Origin: an uncultured Prevotella sp. | Lineage (GTDB): Bacteria > Bacteroidota > Bacteroidia > Bacteroidales > Bacteroidaceae | Reading direction: 5' to 3' | Length of the DNA: 6,944 nucleotides | Assembly (NCBI GenBank): GCA_946055365.1 | Contig: CAMGFM010000070.1 | Span: 1-6,944 of the forward strand | Shown: positions 1 through 5,058 of the stretch, one piece after another | Position numbering within the stretch: the first letter of the stretch is position 1 | Layout: each line of letters starts with the position of its first letter | Translations under genes and position numbers: made by a program | Notes under the pieces: generated by a model | Seen by the model: only the letters and a program-made list of their open reading frames with translations | Databases searched by the model: none | What the model was told of the DNA's origin: nothing

Positions 1-68
1 TGGTATCCTGCTTCGCGTCTGGGTGCACCTAAAGATTTTGGAGTTCTTCTATTAACGTATCACCCATT
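1..68. other. Left edge, no confident gene
   Basis: No complete gene is visible. On the minus strand an ATG at 67-65 follows the Panacea stop codon by one base, and its frame ends after 12 codons (MGDTLIEELQNL) at a TAG at 31-29. Another minus-strand frame stays open to the window edge (ending ...LGAPRREAGY), as does a plus-strand frame, so coding direction cannot be settled from 68 bases. A downstream partner of the Panacea gene could lie here. Confidence 0.3.
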
Positions 69-578
69 CTATTTATTCTTTGCAGCCAATGTGTTTTTAT
101 ATAGTAATGCGTAATAGCGCTTAGTCGTTTCTTCTGGTATTGGGTTATTGCAACCTTTCACATAGACACTCCACCAAGGAGTTCCCTCTGCATGTAAAAT
201 ATTAACCAACTCATAACCTGATTTTGATCCATAATTTCTCCACACCATTTCGCAAACGGCTTTCGCATATTTGTCTTCCAGTTGTGGGGTTATTATCTGT
301 ATATCTGAATCCCTCTCAACAATCATTGTTGTTTTGTCTGTTATGTCATTTTTTCCATACTGTTTGAAAGAATGATAAACGGAGGGTATCACAGTACCAA
401 ACCTCCATGCTTCAACTTTATCAAAGCGTGGATCAATAATAGACCTGTCTAAAACGGCAAGTCCAAAGCCATAGGCGATATAAACTAACTTCATCAATTT
501 CAGCGGTTGTAGATGTTTTCCACTCTTCTCCGCCAAATCTATCAAATAGTTAGCTACAGAAAGTGCATTGTTATTCAT
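69..578 (-). CDS. Panacea-domain (SocA/GepA-like, former DUF4065) protein, putative antitoxin
   Basis: The protein is 169 residues from the preferred ATG. Family hallmarks are visible: an N-terminal ALSVANYLID helix (5-14), the LKLMKLVYIAYG helix (26-37), the EAWRFGTVIPSVYHSFK motif (56-72), and a late LVNILHAEGTPWWSVY block. Panacea proteins are known as antitoxin domains that pair with many unrelated toxins, and as SocA, a proteolysis adaptor and antitoxin; many are annotated as phage-associated GepA. Its role here is inferred from the family only. The frame is open upstream to 692, but that part runs through a terminator hairpin, and a promoter match at 620-649 excludes the longest start. 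ATG 605 is possible but would leave a very short leader; ATG 578 aligns with the usual family N terminus. The gene is clearly richer in A+T than the neighbouring glycan genes, consistent with acquisition. No toxin is recognisable beside it within the window. Confidence 0.85.
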   Translation of the reverse strand: MNNNALSVANYLIDLAEKSGKHLQPLKLMKLVYIAYGFGLAVLDRSIIDPRFDKVEAWRFGTVIPSVYHSFKQYGKNDITDKTTMIVERDSDIQIITPQLEDKYAKAVCEMVWRNYGSKSGYELVNILHAEGTPWWSVYVKGCNNPIPEETTKRYYALLYKNTLAAKNK

Positions 579-619
579 AAAAATATAGCTGTTATTGATG
601 TTCATTTCGGAATCCGCTT

Positions 620-649
620 CAAAGATACGAAAAAAACGTGGCTCAACAA
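620..649 (-). promoter_or_regulatory. Bacteroidota-type promoter for the Panacea gene
   Basis: Read on the minus strand, TTG (649-647) is followed after 19 bases by TATCTTTG (627-620). This is an exact match to the Bacteroidota -7 consensus TAnnTTTG, with -33 TTG spacing in the usual 19-21 range. Transcription should begin about 5-8 bases downstream, leaving a leader of roughly 35 bases to ATG 578. The -33 box lies in the loop of the terminator hairpin at 630-668. Confidence 0.6.
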
Positions 650-668
650 TAGAAAGCCACGTTTTTTT
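630..668. terminator. Bidirectional intrinsic terminator between phage-like and Panacea genes
   Basis: A perfect 14-bp inverted repeat (630-643 with 655-668) has an 11-base loop. The core ACGTGGCT/AGCCACGT is flanked by seven A on one side and seven T on the other, so a GC-containing stem followed by a U-run forms in either direction. On the minus strand it would end transcripts from the phage-like gene and anything upstream, isolating the Panacea gene. Confidence 0.85.
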
Positions 669-733
669 GATAATAATTAAAACTTTTCGCACCGAAATAG
701 TCTATTCTTCCATTTTGACCGTTCTTTTGCGAT

Positions 734-1078
734 TTATCGCAGGTATCTCACCGCATAGCTATCGATACTCTCCAGCAGGTCCTCATGGTTGTGGTTGGTG
801 GCGGTCTCAATCAATACCATGCCGTTGAACAGTTCACCTTCCAATCCATCGAGGACTTCGCTTATCTTCTGCCCAATGGCAAAGGCTTGATCATGCTCGC
901 CCTCGTTCCAGTCTGTGACGAGGTGGATGCGCACCACACCTTTGCCACGCTGGTGCTTGCCGCCAGCAAACGGCTTCCAGCCTATGGTGCCAAACTCCAC
1001 AAACACCGCTGGGCGCGCCCATGCGTCTTCTTGCTCAAGGAACTCCACGTTGTGGTTCCACAAATCGATGTGCTTCAC
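734..1078 (-). CDS. Small phage-type protein (possible tail-completion/terminator-like), probably 5'-truncated
   Basis: The reading given starts at GTG 1078 and has 114 residues: IDLWNHNVEFLEQEDAW near the start, then RPAVFVEFGTIGWKPF, a VVRIHLVTDW strand, and a C-terminal part ending SIDSYAVRYLR. This pattern (a pair of beta strands around a VEF/W motif, then an IHLVTD strand) resembles small proteins of Mu-like and other prophages in Bacteroidota, perhaps tail-terminator-like. That assignment is from memory of family style and is tentative. The same frame continues upstream of the GTG to a TAA at 1171-1169 and reads as convincing protein (SELYQAIRLKLEQDVPEV), yet it has no ATG, GTG or TTG there. 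So GTG 1078 is probably not the ancestral start and the gene is likely truncated or decayed. No other phage gene is in the window. An opposite-strand frame at 785-1105 is judged a shadow. Confidence 0.55.
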   Translation of the reverse strand: MKHIDLWNHNVEFLEQEDAWARPAVFVEFGTIGWKPFAGGKHQRGKGVVRIHLVTDWNEGEHDQAFAIGQKISEVLDGLEGELFNGMVLIETATNHNHEDLLESIDSYAVRYLR

Positions 1079-1170
1079 CTCTGGAACGTCCTGCTCCAGC
1101 TTTAATCTGATTGCTTGGTATAATTCACTTCTATTGCTGTCCGGTAAAACTTTTATGAGTAAGCGAAATT

Positions 1171-1205
1171 AGGGCTGACACCTCTCACGAGGTATCAGCC
1201 CTTTT
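1171..1205 (+). terminator. Strong hairpin, terminator-like in plus direction
   Basis: AGGGCTGA-C-ACCTC (1171-1184) pairs with GAGGT-A-TCAGCCCT (1189-1202): 13 paired bases with a single C/A mismatch and a TCAC loop. TTTT follows on the plus strand (1202-1205), while on the minus strand only AATTT follows. It sits directly upstream (minus sense) of the phage-like frame, whose in-frame stop overlaps the stem edge. There is no plus-strand gene for it to serve, so it may be a leftover of a lost neighbour or a boundary structure. Confidence 0.5.
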
Positions 1206-1317
1206 GGTTATCTTTGTTGTTGCTAAATTTAAGAAGGTAAGCATCCAAAAATAGCCGTCGGGCTTAAAAGGCACACCGCAACAAGAACGGCGACAGCACA
1301 CACACAAAAAAAGGCAC
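1206..1317. other. Gene-free spacer
   Basis: No coding frame is supported between the plus-oriented hairpin and the GH85 terminator. The stretch includes a CA-rich and A-rich run (about 1297-1320) and a small 4-bp stem, AGCC-GTCG-GGCT (1253-1264), too short to call. Confidence 0.4.
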
Positions 1318-1361
1318 AAAGAAAAGGGCGGGTTGCCCCTTTTGCATGGAGAACCCGCCCT
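1318..1361 (-). terminator. Intrinsic terminator of the GH85 gene
   Basis: On the minus strand AGGGCGGGTT (1361-1352) pairs with AACCCGCCCT (1334-1325), a 10-bp GC-rich stem, and is followed by TTTTCTTT (1325-1318). The 17-base loop contains AAAAGGGG, which could instead pair with the CCCTTTT at the 3' side, giving a second, shorter hairpin ending at the same U-run. It lies about 38 bases after the GH85 stop codon. Confidence 0.85.
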
Positions 1362-1399
1362 CTATGAATTTGGCGTTTGCCTAAGTTGTCATAAACACA

Positions 1400-4300
1400 T
1401 TACTTTACAGTAACCTTCTGCGTGCGGATGATAGCACCCTTCTGCATCTTAACAAGGTAAACACCCTTGGCGAGTGACTTGGCGGAGAGTGCAGATGCGT
1501 TAGGCATGTACTTCACGAGTGAACCGTTGGCATCGTAGATCCATGCCTTGTCGACATTCTGGAAGTTGAATGAGCCACCAGCTACCTCTACGGTAGAAAC
1601 GCCGTCCTTAGCCACGTTGATGCCGTCGGTGCCGCCCTCTACATACTCAGGCTCATCGGCTACGCCCTGATCGTGGAGGTCTGCCGGAGCAGGACGCTCA
1701 GGATTGTTGCCAGTGATTTCTACGCCGAGGTCCATAGAGAAGCCCTTGTTGTGGAGACCAACGGGGAGGAATGCACCCTGGAACCATGCGTCGGAGAAGA
1801 CGATGCGCAGACGGCTCTTGCCCGTGACAGCGTCCTCTGGAATGGTGAACTCGCAGCTGATGCCCTCTGTCTCAAACTCGGGTGATGCAGCGCGGAGCTT
1901 GCCGAGGAAGAAGAGACGCTCGCCCTCTGCGGGGTTCTCGTCGATGGGATCGGGATTGAACGAGTGGTCGCCGTTGAGGTCTACCCAACCACCTGCGAAG
2001 CAGTAGCGCAGACCGTCAGGATTGCTTACGCCTGGACGTACAGAAGGATCTGTCGTGTCGAAAGCCTTGACCTTGATGGTGATTTTCTGACCCTGATGAA
2101 CCTTGATGACATGGTCGGTAGCGTCGACATACTGTGTGCCGTCAGTCTGAGGACCGTCAGCGTGGTAGGCGATGTTCTCGTCAGCACCTGTAGTGGTCAC
2201 GTCGGTCACCCAGCGGAGCTTGCGTGCGATGTCAGCACCGTTGCAGTTGGGATCCATCTGAGAGATGCCATAAGAGTCGTCCTTGCGGTTGGGCAGAGAA
2301 GCCTGGTCGTCACGTGTCACGTGTACCCACTCTACGGGTGAATAGGTCTTGAGGTCGGTAGAAACGGAACGTACGCCAATCCATGGATCGTCGTCTGCGC
2401 TATCAAAGAGGATGTCGCCTACGTAGCAAGCCCATGTCGTGGTGCGTGCGATCTCAGACACCTTGCCCTCCTCGCCGTTCTTGTAGAGTATCTCGAAGTG
2501 GTCGATGTTTGCCTCGTCGTTGTAAACGAGATCCCAGTCGGCACGCCTCTGTGCGGTAGCGTCAACATTCCAGAAAATCTTGGCAGAGAGAGATGTCTTG
2601 GTCTCCTCTCTTACCTCAACATTGAGATCCTTGACAGCAGCCGGAGTGGCGGTTACCTTGTCGTTGATCTGGAGCTTGCCCACATACATCTTGTATGCGT
2701 CGTCGCTGCCCTTGACACGGAGACCGATGCTTGTGATGACATCGCTCTGTGAAAGACCAGCTATCTCGATGGTCTTCTCCTGCCATGTGCTGCCAACAAC
2801 GTCGCCAACGGGAATCTCTACCCATGAGCCGTCCTTCTTCTGGAGGATGACATAGAGGTTGGAGGGGTTGGTGCCTTCCTTGCCGTTCTTCACAGCAATC
2901 TTGGTGAACACGCCGCCTGCGCTCACGTTGAGCTCGGTCTTGTAAAGCACCACGTCTGTGCCTGTGGCAGTGGCTGCACCAGTGAGCTGGAGGCAAGAGC
3001 CGCCGTTGTACTGGTCGTCATGTGTGTAGGCAGGCTGTATGTCGGTGTTGACCTCGAGTGTGCCGGGGTTGACAACGAGCCAGCGGTATGTTGGCACGAT
3101 GTCCTGGTTGGACATGTTATACCATGCGCCGGCAGTCTTCTTGCCCTTGTAAGAGTAGCGGTCGCCGTTACCGAGGTTGAAGTGTGTCTCAAACGGGAGG
3201 TTGCCGTGGATGGCAGTGCGCTCGGGTATCCATGTGGCAAGACCTGCGAATGTAGAGAGAGGAGCCTTGTCGCCGTCCCACTCCCAGTTGTTGCCAATAT
3301 TGCTGATTGCGGGGCGTGTGAGCGGGTTGCGGTTACCGCCAGACATCAAGCGCTCCATAAGCGTCTGATAGTTCTTCTGCACGTCATAAACATCAGCACC
3401 TGTGTTGTAGCTCCAGATGCGGCTCTGGTCATGCTCGCCCCAGAGGCAGAGACCCACTTTCTTGGCGTATGCGTCTGCGTTGAGACGGTTCCAGCCACGG
3501 TCGAGACCCACCATCCACATACCTGCATAGAGACCGTCGGTGGTGCCCATAGCCCTCTCGGCAGCCTGTGCAGACTGTGACATACTATAGGAGAAGTCGC
3601 TTGAAGCATAGTTGAGCATAAGCTCGAAGGTGCGGCCCTCGGAGTTGCCGAACAGAGCGTTGGCAAAGGGGTCGGTGAGACCTGACACTGAGGTGTAGAT
3701 GCCGCAGTGGAAATTGTCAAAACCGTTCTCGGCTGCCTTCTTGTAGAGACCCTTATGGAAAGCGGTGACATAGTCATAGTTGAAGCCGAGGTCCTCCCAG
3801 TTGTAGTTAATGCCGTCAAAGCCAAAGTACATGAGACAGTTGATCATCGGCTCAAGATACTTGAACGTGCCGTCAGTCTCTCTCTCTGAGATGTAGTTCA
3901 TCCAGCCAGTAGCACCGTCAGGACGGCCGCCAGTGGTGTCAAAGAACTTGATGCCGGAGAAGATGTCTGTACCGTTCTTGTGAGCAGCGTCTACCCATGC
4001 AGCAGGTGCGGAGAAGAGGCCGTGGTTCCAAGAACCGAAGAGGTTGGTGTAGTTCCACATGGTGAACACGTCGCTGCCGAACTTCTTGTTGGGCTGACCG
4101 ACAGCACCGTCCTTGCCGTAGTCCATAGGAATGTTCATCCAGAGGTTGCGGTCCTGATAGGTGTCGCTCAACAGACGATCCTCACGGGAGAGGATGCCCT
4201 TGTTGCGCACGTGAGAACGTATGAAAGCGATGTCGGACTTCTGTATACCAGCTGCCGCAAACTCTGCCTCAGTGGGATACTTGCGGCCATCCTTGTGTAC

Positions 4301-4450
4301 CTCGTAGAAGAGGTTGATGAGGTTGGTGTCAGTAAATCCACTGAAATCATAGACTGGCGCGTCGATGTTGTCCTGCGCCATGACCGGTGTAGAGAACCCG
4401 GCCATCATGCCAGCGAGTGCCAGCATGGGAAGTGTAGACTTAAGATTCAT
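1400..4450 (-). CDS. GH85 endo-beta-N-acetylglucosaminidase with T9SS type A sorting domain
   Basis: This 1016-residue secreted enzyme should cleave the GlcNAc-beta-1,4-GlcNAc core of N-linked glycans, leaving one GlcNAc on the protein. A signal peptide covers 1-25 (cleavage after VMA). The GH85 barrel spans about 90-430, with FDGINYNWED at 211-220. This fits the family FDG-x3-N-x-E motif: N217 is the oxazoline-stabilising residue and E219 the general acid/base of substrate-assisted catalysis. FETHFNLGNGDRY (420-432) marks the end of the core. Next come a jelly-roll beta-sandwich (about 440-600), an Fn3-like domain (about 601-715), a GEVED-like domain (about 716-915, with GWVDLNGDHSFNPD and IPEDAVTGKSRLRI), a Pro-rich linker, and a T9SS type A tail (about 950-1016, WIYDANGSLVK...LAKGVYLVKM). 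ATG 4450 is preferred over ATG 4519 because the signal peptide begins there and the longer start would overlap the promoter. The exact glycan class (high-mannose or other) is not readable from sequence. Confidence 0.9.
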   Translation of the reverse strand: MNLKSTLPMLALAGMMAGFSTPVMAQDNIDAPVYDFSGFTDTNLINLFYEVHKDGRKYPTEAEFAAAGIQKSDIAFIRSHVRNKGILSREDRLLSDTYQDRNLWMNIPMDYGKDGAVGQPNKKFGSDVFTMWNYTNLFGSWNHGLFSAPAAWVDAAHKNGTDIFSGIKFFDTTGGRPDGATGWMNYISERETDGTFKYLEPMINCLMYFGFDGINYNWEDLGFNYDYVTAFHKGLYKKAAENGFDNFHCGIYTSVSGLTDPFANALFGNSEGRTFELMLNYASSDFSYSMSQSAQAAERAMGTTDGLYAGMWMVGLDRGWNRLNADAYAKKVGLCLWGEHDQSRIWSYNTGADVYDVQKNYQTLMERLMSGGNRNPLTRPAISNIGNNWEWDGDKAPLSTFAGLATWIPERTAIHGNLPFETHFNLGNGDRYSYKGKKTAGAWYNMSNQDIVPTYRWLVVNPGTLEVNTDIQPAYTHDDQYNGGSCLQLTGAATATGTDVVLYKTELNVSAGGVFTKIAVKNGKEGTNPSNLYVILQKKDGSWVEIPVGDVVGSTWQEKTIEIAGLSQSDVITSIGLRVKGSDDAYKMYVGKLQINDKVTATPAAVKDLNVEVREETKTSLSAKIFWNVDATAQRRADWDLVYNDEANIDHFEILYKNGEEGKVSEIARTTTWACYVGDILFDSADDDPWIGVRSVSTDLKTYSPVEWVHVTRDDQASLPNRKDDSYGISQMDPNCNGADIARKLRWVTDVTTTGADENIAYHADGPQTDGTQYVDATDHVIKVHQGQKITIKVKAFDTTDPSVRPGVSNPDGLRYCFAGGWVDLNGDHSFNPDPIDENPAEGERLFFLGKLRAASPEFETEGISCEFTIPEDAVTGKSRLRIVFSDAWFQGAFLPVGLHNKGFSMDLGVEITGNNPERPAPADLHDQGVADEPEYVEGGTDGINVAKDGVSTVEVAGGSFNFQNVDKAWIYDANGSLVKYMPNASALSAKSLAKGVYLVKMQKGAIIRTQKVTVK

Positions 4451-4495
4451 CTGAAAATGATTTTGTTTTGAAGATTGATTGTTGTATTCGTTCTT

Positions 4496-4526
4496 GAAAA
4501 TCATTCCACACATACACAAATGTCAA
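4496..4526 (-). promoter_or_regulatory. Candidate promoter of the GH85 gene
   Basis: On the minus strand TTG (4526-4524, within TTGACA) is followed after 20 bases by TGATTTTC (4503-4496), matching four of six fixed positions of the Bacteroidota -7 box TAnnTTTG at correct spacing. The predicted leader to ATG 4450 is about 40 bases. Together with the 608-base gap after the SusD-like gene this suggests separate transcription of the enzyme. The -7 match is imperfect. Confidence 0.4.
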
Positions 4527-4537
4527 TTCGTGTGTGG
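4506..4537. promoter_or_regulatory. Operator-like dyad over the GH85 promoter
   Basis: CCACACA (4506-4512) and TGTGTGG (4531-4537) form a perfect 7-bp inverted repeat separated by 18 bases, centred close to the -33 TTG. Such a spaced dyad is what a dimeric regulator might bind. No regulator gene is visible, and the motif is CA/GT-rich, so chance is possible. Confidence 0.3.
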
Positions 4538-4545
4538 CGAGAGGA

Positions 4546-4598
4546 GCAAGCCTGTCTCCGCCTTATGGCAAAAAGCACAGCGGCGAGGACACGCTTGC
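4546..4598. repeat. Imperfect 17-bp inverted repeat upstream of GH85 promoter
   Basis: GCAAGCCTGTCTCCGCC (4546-4562) matches the reverse complement of GGCGAGGACACGCTTGC (4582-4598) at 14 of 17 positions, with a 19-base spacer. It can fold as a long stem in RNA or serve as a DNA dyad. No U-run follows on either strand, so it is not an ordinary terminator. Confidence 0.45.
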
Positions 4599-4714
4599 AG
4601 AGAACATCATTCGTCCCGACGGTTGCACATTGACCAAATGCCTGCCTGACATGGCTGCGTCATGACTGCTCTTGGCATCTTATTTGCCTTATAATGGAGC
4701 ATGACACACTGACG

Positions 4715-4823
4715 GTGTCTCGATTGCGGCACGGCTGTGCGCTGACTACGACACTGACGTGCGCTGACTACGACACGGATGTGTCATGACTGCGACAGCC
4801 TGTGTCATGACTGCGACACGGAT
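4715..4823. repeat. Degenerate 22-bp tandem repeat, five units, with GTGTC/GACAC half-sites
   Basis: Units run 4715-4736, 4737-4758, 4759-4780, 4781-4801 (21 bp) and 4802-4823. The clearest unit begins GTGTCATGACTGCGACAC: an inverted GTGTC/GACAC pair around eight bases, with a GTCATGAC palindrome inside. The second and third units carry GTGCGCTGACTACGACAC. GACAC/GTGTC occurs exactly at 4703, 4715, 4750, 4772, 4781, 4802 and 4815, far more often than chance in about 117 bases. A further GTCATGACTGC lies at 4659-4669 and may be an eroded outer copy. The period of about two helical turns places the half-sites on one face of the DNA. Confidence 0.7.
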
Positions 4824-4852
4824 GTCAGACAACCTGTCGTGAAAGCGTCGCC

Positions 4853-4880
4853 TATACATATTATATATATATGCGCGCAT
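4853..4880. other. AT-rich alternating tract with ATGCGCGCAT palindrome
   Basis: An alternating AT run (about 4853-4872) abuts the perfect 10-bp palindrome ATGCGCGCAT (4871-4880). Alternating AT followed by alternating GC is prone to melting or unusual DNA structure. No Bacteroidota -7 box is present in it, so it is not called a promoter. Confidence 0.4.
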
Positions 4881-4928
4881 GGCGTGTCTGGCAACTGTAG
4901 CATAAGGCTGTGCCGTCATGCCTGCGGG

Positions 4929-4976
4929 TCACAGTGACAGGTTGTTGGTCAAGGGCGGCATCACGCCGCCCTGTGA
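4929..4976. other. Strong GC hairpin within a possible three-way-junction structure
   Basis: AGGGCGGC (4952-4959) and GCCGCCCT (4965-4972) form a perfect 8-bp stem with a five-base loop. Just outside, TCACAG (4929-4934) can pair with CTGTGA (4971-4976, sharing two bases with the inner stem), and TGAC (4935-4938) with GTCA (4948-4951). Together these suggest a compact junction fold in the transcript after the SusD-like gene. There is no U-run, so simple termination is unlikely. No known RNA family is recognised. Confidence 0.4.
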
Positions 4977-5003
4977 ACCATTGGAAGAATCATTCACGAG
5001 TAA

Positions 5004-5024
5004 AGGGTATTCTCTTTATACCCT
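5004..5024 (-). terminator. Weak terminator-like hairpin after the SusD-like gene
   Basis: AGGGTAT and ATACCCT form a perfect 7-bp stem with a seven-base loop, beginning 34 bases after the SusD stop on the minus strand. It is followed only by TTA, so any termination would be weak. It could also stabilise the 3' end of the susCD transcript. Confidence 0.4.
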
Positions 5025-5058
5025 GCGCAATCTATTATAATTATGGTAATCGGCAAGA

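Noticed and set aside
579..692. The N-terminal extension of the Panacea frame to 692
   Set aside because: It translates a terminator hairpin and lies upstream of the promoter; the family begins at about ATG 578.
785..1105. A plus-strand 106-codon frame opposite the phage-type gene
   Set aside because: The minus-strand frame reads as a better protein with alternating hydrophobic strands and continues convincingly past its start; the plus frame shows no family resemblance.
1209..1216. TATCTTTG on the plus strand as a promoter for a small RNA
   Set aside because: It is a perfect -7 match, but no TTG lies 19-21 bases upstream and no gene or clear plus-strand terminator with a U-run follows.
2616..3825. 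Minus-strand frames in other registers inside the GH85 gene (2616-2996, 2923-3297, 3346-3825)
   Set aside because: Their translations are Ser/Thr/Arg/His-rich low-quality sequence and overlap an uninterrupted catalytic gene.
3020..4471. Plus-strand open frames of 186 and 163 codons opposite the GH85 gene
   Set aside because: They are shadows of the GH85 reading frame, with no domain and no start context.
4451..4519. The earlier ATG (4519) for the GH85 gene
   Set aside because: It would put 23 polar residues before a perfect signal peptide and would overlap the candidate promoter.
4715..4823. A CRISPR array
   Set aside because: The units are directly adjacent with no unique spacers, they are degenerate, and no cas gene is present.
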